Origin: Actinoalloteichus_B caeruleus
Lineage (GTDB): Bacteria > Actinomycetota > Actinomycetes > Mycobacteriales > Pseudonocardiaceae
Length of the DNA: 64,000 bases
Assembly (NCBI RefSeq): GCF_000718005.1
Contig: NZ_JODV01000001.1
Reading direction: 5' to 3' (one strand)
Each line of letters starts with the position of its first letter. The first letter of the stretch is position 1. Below the pieces are notes generated by a model. It did no database searches. It saw nothing but the letters and a program-made list of their open reading frames with translations, and had not been told where the DNA came from. Shown here one piece after another: positions 43,702-51,469 of the stretch. The position numbers were made by a program, and so were the translations under genes.

Positions 43702-44271
43702 ATGACCAGCGCGCTGATCGTCGTCGACGTGCAGATCGACTTCTGCGAGGGGGGAGCGCTCGCCGTCGCCGGCGGGGCCTCGGTGGCCAGGGCGGTCTCG
43801 GACCTGATCCGGGGTGGCGAGTACGACCACGTGGTCGCCACCCGGGACTACCACGTGGACCCGGGCGGCCACTTCAGCGGGGACCCCGACTTCGTCGACA
43901 CCTGGCCGGTGCACTGCGTGGCGGGGACGGCCGGCGCCGCGTTCCACCCCGAACTGGACGTGAGCCGGATCGAGGCGGTGTTCTCCAAGGGCGCCTACTC
44001 GGCCGCCTACTCGGGGTTCGAGGGCACGACCGAGCAGGGCACGCCGCTGGCGGACTGGCTGCGCGGCCACCAGGTCGACCGGGTCGACGTGGTGGGGCTG
44101 GCCACCGGCCACTGCGTCCGGGCGACCGCCCTGGACGCCGTCGCCTCGGGGTTCCCGACCCGGGTGTTGTTGGGCCTGACCGCCGGGGTCTCCCCGGAGT
44201 CCGTCGCCCAGGCCAGGGAGGACCTTTCCACCGCCGGGGCGGAACTGGTGGGGGATCCGCTGACCGTGTGA
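43702..44271 (+). CDS. pncA: Nicotinamidase/pyrazinamidase
   Basis: 189 residues, near-identical in layout to mycobacterial PncA. The catalytic triad is D9, K96 (VFSKGAYS) and C138 (GLATGHCVRAT). The metal ligands are D49, H51, H57 and H71. It hydrolyses nicotinamide to nicotinate, the substrate of the PncB encoded just upstream. A GAGGTGAGG-rich leader precedes the ATG. A cytoplasmic enzyme; it would also activate pyrazinamide. Confidence 0.96.
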   Translation: MTSALIVVDVQIDFCEGGALAVAGGASVARAVSDLIRGGEYDHVVATRDYHVDPGGHFSGDPDFVDTWPVHCVAGTAGAAFHPELDVSRIEAVFSKGAYSAAYSGFEGTTEQGTPLADWLRGHQVDRVDVVGLATGHCVRATALDAVASGFPTRVLLGLTAGVSPESVAQAREDLSTAGAELVGDPLTV

Positions 44272-44413
44272 CTCCGCGTGAGGACCCCCGCCCCGACCTA
44301 CTCGCTGGTAGGGGCGGTGAGGGAGCTCGTGCGTCTGACCACAGCACTACCGGGGGTCGAGCCGTCCCGGTTAGGCTCGCGCCGACAGGCTTGTTCGTGC
44401 CAGGGAGGTTTCC

Positions 44414-45010
44414 GTGTCCGTTGCCGCTTCACCGACGACTACGCCTCGTTACCGAGTGCTCGCCGACGTCGTGCCGGGAGCACTGGCGAGGGACATCGTC
44501 CTCGTTCTCGCCGCCGCCGGTCTGGTCGGGCTGACCGCTCAGGTGGTGTTGCCGGTTCCGGGCAGCCCGGTCCCGATCACGGGCCAGACCTTCGGTGTCC
44601 TGCTGGTGGGATCCGCGCTGGGGTGGCGGCGCGCGGCGGCGGCGATGGGCGTGTACCTGGCGGTCGGCGCGATGGGCGTGCCGTGGTTCCAGGGCGGCAC
44701 CGCCTACCTGACCGGTGCCACCGTCGGCTACCTGCTGGGCATGTTGCTCGCCGGCGCCCTGGTGGGGGCCCTCGCGAGCCGTGGCGGCGACCGCACCGTG
44801 CTCCGCACGGTGGGGACGATGGCCCTGGGAAACCTGGTGATCTACGCGGTCGGCGTGCCGGGGCTGATGATCGCCGGTGGTCTGAGCCTGGGTGCGGCGC
44901 TGACCGTCGGCGTGGTCCCGTTCCTGGTGGGTGACGCGCTGAAGACCGCGCTGGCCGCCGGCGTGCTGCCCGGCGCCTGGTCGTTGGTGAACCGGGGCCG
45001 CAAGTCCTGA
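44414..45010 (+). CDS. bioY: Biotin transporter BioY
   Basis: 198 residues with six hydrophobic helices. The BioY signature PVPITGQTFGVLLVGSALGWRRAAAAMGVYLAVGAMG-type region and the conserved GGTAYLTGATVGYLLG segment are clear. BioY is the substrate-binding S component of ECF biotin transporters and can act with shared or no energising module. No ecfA/ecfT genes are adjacent. The GTG start follows AGGGAGG. A 16-bp perfect hairpin ends the unit. The 494 bp to dinG hold this hairpin and a 74-bp direct repeat but no gene. Confidence 0.94.
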   Translation: MSVAASPTTTPRYRVLADVVPGALARDIVLVLAAAGLVGLTAQVVLPVPGSPVPITGQTFGVLLVGSALGWRRAAAAMGVYLAVGAMGVPWFQGGTAYLTGATVGYLLGMLLAGALVGALASRGGDRTVLRTVGTMALGNLVIYAVGVPGLMIAGGLSLGAALTVGVVPFLVGDALKTALAAGVLPGAWSLVNRGRKS

Positions 45011-45029
45011 CCTGGCCGCACACGGGCTT

Positions 45030-45067
45030 CCGGGGGCCGCCGTCGCGACGTCGACGGCGGCCCCCGG
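45030..45067 (+). terminator. Perfect 16-bp hairpin after bioY
   Basis: CCGGGGGCCGCCGTCG (45030-45045) and CGACGGCGGCCCCCGG (45052-45067) flank a 6-nt loop, 19 nt after the stop. Extremely stable; no U-tract. Confidence 0.75.
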
Positions 45068-45076
45068 CATGTTCGG

Positions 45077-45150
45077 CCCACCCGGGGCCGCCCAGCACCT
45101 GGCCGACCGAGGGGCGGGGGTCCACGACTGGCCGGGAGGTCCCCACCGCT
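45077..45150. repeat. 74-bp direct repeat, copy 1
   Basis: Matches 45222-45295 at about 69 of 74 positions without gaps; the period is 145 bp. Intergenic between bioY and dinG. It includes the string CCGACCGAGGGGCGGGGG. Confidence 0.85.
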
Positions 45151-45221
45151 CGGATGCGGGGGACACGGACCGGCTCGCCGTCCGAGCTCGTCAGGGCGGG
45201 GTGCGGCGCGCCCCGCTCGTA

Positions 45222-45295
45222 CCCACCCGGAGCCGCCCAACACCCGGCCGACCGAGGGGCGGGGGTCCACGACTGGCCGCCAGGTCCCCACCGCT
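45222..45295. repeat. 74-bp direct repeat, copy 2
   Basis: Second copy of the repeat at 45077-45150. The 71 bp between copies are not repeated. No reading frame explains the conservation. Confidence 0.85.
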
Positions 45296-45504
45296 GTCAG
45301 CCCGAGGGCACCTCGAAGCACGCCGCCCCGGCCCCCCGGAGCCGCCCCACCGCACACACACCGGAACACGAGCCCGAACGCGGGCATGACCGCGCCCCCG
45401 ATCCGCCCGGTCGCGGCGCGGCCCGGCGGGACGCGCGGGGTGGACGGCGCGGTTCGGGGACACTCCGACCGGGCTGACGGCACCACCGGGTAGCGTCTCC
45501 CGCT

Positions 45505-47637
45505 GTGTCCGACGCGCCCGCCAGCATGACCTCGGCCGGGGAGGCCGGCACCGCCACCCTCGACGATCCGGAGCGGGAGCCAACCCCCCGGTCCTCCGAC
45601 GACGGCGGGCTCCCACCCGTCGACGAGCTGCTCACGGCGGCCGTGGCCGCGCTGGGCGGCGCGCCCCGCCCTGGCCAGCAGCGGATGGCCCAGGCGGTCG
45701 CGCGGGCCGTCGACACCGGGGAACACCTGGCCGTGCAGGCGGGCACCGGGACGGGGAAGTCGCTCGCCTACCTGGTTCCCGCGCTCCGCCACGCGGTGGC
45801 GCACTCGACGACCGTGGTCGTGTCCACGGCCACCATCGCCCTGCAACGGCAGCTGGTGGACCGCGACCTGCCCCGGCTGGCGAAGGCGCTCGCCCCGCTG
45901 CTGGGCAGGGAACCGACCGTCGCGATCCTCAAGGGACGGCGGAACTACCTGTGCCTGAACCGGGTCCACGGCGACGTCCCGGACGAGCCGGAGGGCACGG
46001 CGCTCTTCGACGCCTTCGAACTGTCGGCGCTGAGCAGGCAGGTCCGCCGACTCCACGAGTGGTCGTCGGACACGGAGACCGGGGACCGCGACGAACTGGT
46101 CCCCGGCGTTCCCGAGCAGGCGTGGCGCCAGGTGTCGGTGACCGCCAAGGAGTGCCTGGGCATGTCGAAGTGCCCGGTGGGGTCGGACTGCTTCGCCGAA
46201 CGCGCCCGCGCCGAGGCCTCCCGCGCCGACATCGTCGTGACCAACCACGCCCTCCTGGCGATCGACGCGATGGGAGACGCCCCCGTCCTCCCCGAACACG
46301 AGGTCGTGATCGTCGACGAGGCGCACGACCTAGTGGACCGGGTGACCTCCGTGGCCACCGTGCAACTGACGGCCGCCGAGATCGCCACCGCCGTCCGGCG
46401 GTGCGGCCGGCTGATCCCCGAGGACATCGCGGATCGGCTCGCCGAAGCCGGTGACGGCCTGGCGCTCACCTTCGAGGATCTCTCCCCCGGCGAGCTGTTG
46501 GCGTTGCCGCCCGCGTTGGGCGGGGCCGTCGCGGCGGTCCGCGACGCCGCGCACGCCTGCCTGTCCGCGTTCGGTCCGAACCGCCGGGAGGACGCCGAGG
46601 CCAGCGCGGCCAGGAAGATGGCGGTGTCCGGTCTCGACGAGCTCCACGACACGGCCGTCCGGCTGCTCGACGCCTTCGAACCCGAACTCACCGAACGACG
46701 GGACGTGGTCTGGCTGACGCGTCCGTGGGGCGACGGCCCGGCCACCCCACCCGCGCTGCGGGTCGCTCCGATCGGGGTCGGCGGCCTGCTGCGGGAGAAG
46801 CTGTTCGGCCCGCGCACGGTGGTCCTGACCTCCGCGACCCTGACGCTGGGCGGGTCCTTCGACACCCTGGGCCGGCAGTGGGGGCTCCCCGCCGGGCCGC
46901 GCCCGTCCGCCCCGGTGGACGGCGTGGCCACCGAGGAGGAACCACCCCGGTCCGACGGGCCGGCGTGGAGCGGCCTCGACGTCGGGTCGCCCTTCGACCA
47001 CCCCCGCAGCGGCATCCTCTACGTCGCCAGGCACCTCCCCAAGCCAGGCCGGGACGGGCTGCCCCCGGAGTACCTGGACGAGCTGGCCGAACTCGTCACC
47101 GCCGCCGGCGGCCGCACCCTGGGCCTGTTCTCCTCCACCCGGGCGGCGAAGCAGGCCGCCGAGGTGTTGCGGGAACGGGTCGACGTCCCACTGCTGTGCC
47201 AGGGCGACGACAGCACACCCCTGCTCGTCCGCGAGTTCAGCGAGGACCCCGCCGCCTGCCTGTTCGGCACGCTCTCGCTGTGGCAGGGGGTGGACGTGCC
47301 GGGGCCGTCCCTGCAACTCGTGGTCATGGACCGCATCCCGTTCCCCCGTCCGGACGACCCGTTGGCCACGGCACGGCAGCGCGCGGTGGCGGCCAGGGGC
47401 GGGAACGGGTTCCTCTCCGTCGCGGGTACCCACGCCGCGCTGCTGCTCGCCCAGGGAGCCGGCCGGTTGCTGCGGTCCGTGCACGACCGGGGCGTGGTCG
47501 CGGTCCTGGACCCCCGGCTGATGACGGCCGGCTACGGGGGATTCCTGCGGGCGTCCCTGCCACCGTTCTGGCCCACCACCGACCCCGGGGTGGTGCGGGG
47601 CGCCCTGGAGCGGCTGCGCCGGGCCGCCGAGGACTGA
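45505..47637 (+). CDS. dinG: DinG/XPD-type ATP-dependent helicase
   Basis: 710 residues. Superfamily 2 motifs: Walker A AGTGTGKS (residues ~79-86), Walker B VDEAHDLVD, and the late motifs VLTSATLTLGGSF and RLLRSVHDRGVVAVLDPR. Four Cys placed as in XPD-like enzymes (NYLCLNR, then CLGMSKCPVGSDC) should hold a 4Fe-4S cluster. It is a 5'-3' DNA helicase for repair and R-loop or G-quadruplex removal, like Rv1329c. The GTG start at 45505 adds ~35 disordered residues before the first motif. Confidence 0.95.
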   Translation: MSDAPASMTSAGEAGTATLDDPEREPTPRSSDDGGLPPVDELLTAAVAALGGAPRPGQQRMAQAVARAVDTGEHLAVQAGTGTGKSLAYLVPALRHAVAHSTTVVVSTATIALQRQLVDRDLPRLAKALAPLLGREPTVAILKGRRNYLCLNRVHGDVPDEPEGTALFDAFELSALSRQVRRLHEWSSDTETGDRDELVPGVPEQAWRQVSVTAKECLGMSKCPVGSDCFAERARAEASRADIVVTNHALLAIDAMGDAPVLPEHEVVIVDEAHDLVDRVTSVATVQLTAAEIATAVRRCGRLIPEDIADRLAEAGDGLALTFEDLSPGELLALPPALGGAVAAVRDAAHACLSAFGPNRREDAEASAARKMAVSGLDELHDTAVRLLDAFEPELTERRDVVWLTRPWGDGPATPPALRVAPIGVGGLLREKLFGPRTVVLTSATLTLGGSFDTLGRQWGLPAGPRPSAPVDGVATEEEPPRSDGPAWSGLDVGSPFDHPRSGILYVARHLPKPGRDGLPPEYLDELAELVTAAGGRTLGLFSSTRAAKQAAEVLRERVDVPLLCQGDDSTPLLVREFSEDPAACLFGTLSLWQGVDVPGPSLQLVVMDRIPFPRPDDPLATARQRAVAARGGNGFLSVAGTHAALLLAQGAGRLLRSVHDRGVVAVLDPRLMTAGYGGFLRASLPPFWPTTDPGVVRGALERLRRAAED

Positions 47638-47695
47638 CACCGCCGCGACGTCACCGGGGCGCCTCCGGGGCGGGCCTGGCGCCCGGCCGGCCGCG

Positions 47696-48721
47696 TCAAC
47701 CGGGGAGACTTCCCGGGGACTGGGCTCCGAAGATCTCCGCGAGCAGCTGGTCCGAGCGCCGCAGGGCGTCCCGGTCATAGGTGCTGGTCGAGGCGAGCAG
47801 CTCGTCCGCCCCCGTCACCGCCAGCAGCCGGCCGAGGTGCTCGGCGACCTCGGTCCGGTCGCCGTGGATCGCCCCGGAGCGGGTCTCCTCCAGGTAGCGG
47901 CGTTCACGATCGGTCAGGTCGCGGGCCAGGACGTCGGACACCGGTTCCAGCGGTGGGAACTCGCCGCGCGTCCGGGCGGCCGCCATCGCCCACGCCTCCG
48001 GCAGCAGCAGGTCGGCGGCCTCCGCCGCCGAGTCGGCGACCATGACGTCCAGGGACACCACGACGTGGGGCCGGGGCTGGCTCGGGGACGGCCGGAACGC
48101 TTCCCGGTAGCCGTCCAGGACCGCTCGGGTCCGGCCCGGGTCGCGGTCGATGTCCAGCAGTGGCCCGGCGACCACCACGGGCAGGCCCGCCTCGGCCGCC
48201 AGCCCCACCCCGCCGCCGCCGGTGAGCACGAAGAGCGGCACGGTTTCCTCGGGCGCCGGCCGCAGCGTCACCGCGCCCGTCCCGGACAGGTAACCGGCGA
48301 GTTCCGCCACGTCGTCGGCGAAGGTGTCGGGGGCGTCCCTGTCCCGCCGCAGGGCCCGCCGGACGGGAGGCGTGAAACCCAGCGAGCGCCCGAGCCCGAG
48401 GTCCACCCGGCCCGGGTACAACGCGGAGAGCGTGGAGAACTGTTCGGCCACCACCAGTGGTGGGTGGTTGGGCAGCATCACCCCACCCGCGCCGACCCGG
48501 ATGCGCGAGGTCCTGGCCGCCACCGCACCGACCAGCACGGCCGGGCTCGCCCCCGCCACCCCGGGCACGGCGTGGTGTTCGGCCACCCAGAAGCGGTGGT
48601 ACCCGAACCGCTCCGCCCAGTTCGCGCGCTCCACGGTGTTCCACACCGCCCGCGAGTCGGGCGAGCCCGCGCGCGTACGGGAGCGGTCCAGCAGGGACAG
48701 CCTCACCGTGTCGAACCCCAT
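47696..48721 (-). CDS. LLM-class flavin-dependent oxidoreductase (MsnO8-type)
   Basis: 341 residues of the luciferase-like monooxygenase family. Landmarks are RFWVAEHHAVPGVAGASPAVL, RVGAGGVMLPNHPPLVVAEQF and ALYPGRVDLGLGRSLGF, the FMN/F420-binding barrel strands. A Gly-rich TGGGGVGLAAEAGLPVVV replaces a strand loop near residue 170. The cofactor (FMN or F420) and substrate cannot be told from sequence. Convergent with dinG across 58 bp. Confidence 0.9.
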   Translation of the reverse strand: MGFDTVRLSLLDRSRTRAGSPDSRAVWNTVERANWAERFGYHRFWVAEHHAVPGVAGASPAVLVGAVAARTSRIRVGAGGVMLPNHPPLVVAEQFSTLSALYPGRVDLGLGRSLGFTPPVRRALRRDRDAPDTFADDVAELAGYLSGTGAVTLRPAPEETVPLFVLTGGGGVGLAAEAGLPVVVAGPLLDIDRDPGRTRAVLDGYREAFRPSPSQPRPHVVVSLDVMVADSAAEAADLLLPEAWAMAAARTRGEFPPLEPVSDVLARDLTDRERRYLEETRSGAIHGDRTEVAEHLGRLLAVTGADELLASTSTYDRDALRRSDQLLAEIFGAQSPGSLPG

Positions 48722-48776
48722 ACCGGGTACAACCCGGGGCGCCGGTGATTCCTGCCGGGTGCTCGTGTCGCCTGGG

Positions 48777-48983
48777 TCACGTCGAGAGCGGGGAGCGCTC
48801 GGCTCGTGGCATCCGGGCTACCCGGCCACGGATGGCGTCGATCCTGGCTGCCATGCTCTCGGCCCTCTCCGGGTCGATCGAGACCCTCCCGGCGGCGGCC
48901 TCGGCCCTGAAACGGGCGACGCCGCCCGCCATCCTGCCGGTCGCGGCGTCACCGCCGCCGGCTCCACCCGTCTCGACGTGCAC
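48777..48983 (-). CDS. Possible small hypothetical protein
   Basis: 68 residues from a GTG with GAGGAGGGGG at ~9 nt. The sequence starts MHVETGGAGGGDAATGRM and continues as an amphipathic helix with GVARFRAEAAAGRVSIDPERAESMAARIDAIRGRV. The helical part, with a V-x-I/V-D-P turn, recalls the N-termini of small WXG-associated proteins of actinobacteria, but I cannot assign it. Its position between two unrelated genes and its codon bias make coding plausible, not certain. Confidence 0.45.
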   Translation of the reverse strand: MHVETGGAGGGDAATGRMAGGVARFRAEAAAGRVSIDPERAESMAARIDAIRGRVARMPRAERSPLST

Positions 48984-49123
48984 GGCGAACCGCCCCCTCC
49001 TCAGCACGGTTCGGACCCGATCAACCCAGCAGGCCGGCAGGCTCTCCGCCCCGGGTTCCCACCGGCGAGGACCTGCCGGCTCCGGGGCTGGCCGAGCCGG
49101 CACCTCGGCCGGACGGCACCGGG

Positions 49124-49897
49124 TCACCGCCACTCGGCGATGACGGTGACCGTGCCCGGCGCGATCTCGGTGAACCCGGCGTCCCGGACCGCCACGACCC
49201 CCCGGTCGCGCCAGGCCGACGCCGGGTCCGCGCCCGGTGACACCCGTCGCCAGGTCGCGTGGTCGGCCTGGCGCACCGCGCAGCGGAAGTCCCGGTCCGC
49301 CCATTCCCGCAGCCGGGTCGCCCCACCCGTGTCCTGCTCGGTCAGTGCCGCCAGCAGCATGGAGGCGTGGCCCACCTGGGCCGCCGCCTTGCCGGCCGTC
49401 ATCGTCGTCTCCGGCGTCAGCCAGAGCACCGGGACTCCGGGTTCCGGCGGGCCGGGTTCGTCGACCGGCACCTCGCTCCCGGAGATCTGGAGGCGGGTCA
49501 GTTCCCGTGGCATGTCCGCGACCCGGCTCGGCAGCAGCGCCCTCGCCGACCCGGTGGGCAGTTCCACCGTGTGCCCCGGGAGCTGCTGGACCGCCTGCCA
49601 GTGCGCCCCCCTCGCCCGGCGGGACACCTTCCTGATGCGCCCCGACACCCAGGTGGCGACCGCCTCGTGCCACTCCCCGCCCGGCGCGGCGCGGTCGTCC
49701 AGGGTGACGGCGAGGGCAGCCGAGGCGGCCGCCTCCAGCAACGCGGTGCGCGTCGGGGGGTCGCCGCGTTCGATGCGCAGCACCACCGGCATCAGGACGA
49801 CCCGATCGGGGTCCTCCTCCGTGGTGTCTCCGGTCGACTCGGCCGGCAGGCCGAGCCAGTGCGCGTACCTGGCGGCCAGGGGTGCGAGGACGGACAT
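49124..49897 (-). CDS. PTH2-family peptidyl-tRNA hydrolase
   Basis: 257 residues. The C-terminal ~110 residues carry the Pth2 core: VLWLTPETTMTAGKAAAQVGHASML matches the archaeal/eukaryotic M-x-x-GK-x-AAQ-x-x-HA motif, and GFTEIAPGTVTVIAEW matches the family end (T-x-I-APG). It would recycle peptidyl-tRNA. The N-terminal ~130 residues (YAHWLGLP, then VATWVSGRIRKVSRRARGAHW) are an actinobacteria-type extension of unknown role. The ATG at 49897 is preferred. A GTG at 49918 would add seven residues. Confidence 0.85.
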   Translation of the reverse strand: MSVLAPLAARYAHWLGLPAESTGDTTEEDPDRVVLMPVVLRIERGDPPTRTALLEAAASAALAVTLDDRAAPGGEWHEAVATWVSGRIRKVSRRARGAHWQAVQQLPGHTVELPTGSARALLPSRVADMPRELTRLQISGSEVPVDEPGPPEPGVPVLWLTPETTMTAGKAAAQVGHASMLLAALTEQDTGGATRLREWADRDFRCAVRQADHATWRRVSPGADPASAWRDRGVVAVRDAGFTEIAPGTVTVIAEWR

Positions 49898-50065
49898 GCC
49901 CCAATCCTGCCAACTCACGCCACGTCACCGGTCAGGCGCGTCCGCTCCTCGGCCTGGCGGCGCCCGTACCCGGTGCGGCTTGGCGCGGCTGGCAGTAGCG
50001 ACCCGGCGGGCGGGCCGGCTGGCACCGCCCCCCGGTCGCACGTCCTCGCGGCGGGCCCGGCCGGC

Positions 50066-51298
50066 TCAGGGCTGGAGCGGGACTCGGCTGAGGACGCCGT
50101 CCTCGCTGTCGGCCGCCTCGATCTCCGACCGGGTCACGCCGAGCACGAACAGCACCGCGTCCAGGAACGGCGCGGACAGCGAGGTGTCCGCCACCTCCCG
50201 CAGGGCCGGTTTGGCGTTGAAGGCGACCCCGAGGCCGGCCGTCGTGAGCATGTCGATGTCGTTCGCGCCGTCACCGACCGCCACGCACTGCGACAGGGGG
50301 ACGTCGAACTCGGCGGCGAACCGGCGCAACGCCGCCGCCTTCTCCGCGCGGTCGACGACGGGACCCACCACCCGCCCGGTGAGACGTCCGTCGACCACCT
50401 CCAACTGGTTGGCCATGCTGAAGTCCAGGGAGAGGTCGTCGACCAGGTGTGCCACCACCTGGGCGAAGCCACCGGACACCACCCCGCAGCGGTAGCCGAG
50501 CCGTTTCAGGGTCCGGACGGTCGTGCGGGCACCGGGTGTCAGTTCGAGGGCGCCGGCGACCTCGTCGAGCACGGACACGGGCAAACCCGCCAACACGGCC
50601 ACCCTGCGGTGCAGCGACTCGGCGAAGTCCAGTTCGCCCCGCATCGCCGCCTCGGTGACGGCCCGCACCTCCGCCTCCCGACCGGCGTGCGCGGCGAGCA
50701 TCTCGATGACCTCGCCCTGGATGAGCGTCGAGTCCACGTCGAAGACGACGAGCCGCTTGGCGCGCCGGGCGAGCCCGGTCCGTTCCACGGCGATGTCCAC
50801 CCCGACCCGCGCGGACACCTCCGTCATCGCCGACAGCAGCCGGGCGTCGGTGTCCTCGCCGGTGTCCTCCGCGCTGACCATCAACTCCAGGCCGGTGACC
50901 GGGTAGTCGGCGACGCGGCGGATGGCGTCGATGTTCACGTCCAGCACGGCGAGCGTCCTGGCGACGGAGGTGAAGGCGCGGGCGGACAGCGGGCTGCCCA
51001 GCACCACGACGACATGGGTGGAGTCCGGCCCGGTGGCCGTGCTGGCCCGCTCCCCGATGACCACGTCGATGCGCATGCCCACCGACGCCATCGCCTGCTC
51101 AACGGCCTCCTGGAGACCTTCGGGGTCGTGCGGCGTGGACACCGACACCCCGAGGACGAGTTGCCCCCTGATGACGACCTGGTCCACGTCGAGCAGGTCC
51201 ACCCCGTGCCGGGTGAGCGCGGCGAACAGCACGGAGCTGACTCCGGGCCGGTCGGGTCCCGTCACGGTCATCAGCACGGTGGTGTCGGCTGCGCTCAC
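50066..51298 (-). CDS. serB: Phosphoserine phosphatase with ACT domains
   Basis: 410 residues, like mycobacterial SerB2. Two N-terminal ACT domains (residues ~5-165) precede a HAD phosphatase: VVFDVDSTLIQGEVIE holds the nucleophile Asp and acid/base Asp, GVVSGGFAQVV the Ser motif, and AVGDGANDIDML the metal-binding end. It makes serine from phosphoserine, which is also the substrate of CysM in this window. The GTG at 51298 has GAGGAGC upstream and matches the SerB2 N-terminus. A GTG at 51391 is open but poorly supported. Confidence 0.95.
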   Translation of the reverse strand: MSAADTTVLMTVTGPDRPGVSSVLFAALTRHGVDLLDVDQVVIRGQLVLGVSVSTPHDPEGLQEAVEQAMASVGMRIDVVIGERASTATGPDSTHVVVVLGSPLSARAFTSVARTLAVLDVNIDAIRRVADYPVTGLELMVSAEDTGEDTDARLLSAMTEVSARVGVDIAVERTGLARRAKRLVVFDVDSTLIQGEVIEMLAAHAGREAEVRAVTEAAMRGELDFAESLHRRVAVLAGLPVSVLDEVAGALELTPGARTTVRTLKRLGYRCGVVSGGFAQVVAHLVDDLSLDFSMANQLEVVDGRLTGRVVGPVVDRAEKAAALRRFAAEFDVPLSQCVAVGDGANDIDMLTTAGLGVAFNAKPALREVADTSLSAPFLDAVLFVLGVTRSEIEAADSEDGVLSRVPLQP

Positions 51299-51409
51299 TG
51301 CTCCGGTGCTCCTCGTTCGCTCGTCCACCCGCCGGCCGTGCGGGACGGCGGGGACCTCCGGTCCGGCCGGGTCCGGATCGACCGTACTCACCGTCCCGGT
51401 CCACGAGAA

Positions 51410-51447
51410 GAGCCCCGCGCCTCCCTGTGGCGGGAGTCGCGGGGCTC
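51410..51447 (-). terminator. Branched hairpin after ctaD
   Basis: GAGCCCCGCG (51410-51419) pairs perfectly with CGCGGGGCTC (51438-51447), and an inner CTCCC/GGGAG stem extends it. It lies 22 nt past the ctaD stop on the minus strand. Confidence 0.75.
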
Positions 51448-51469
51448 GTCTCGGATGGTGGATCGTGGG

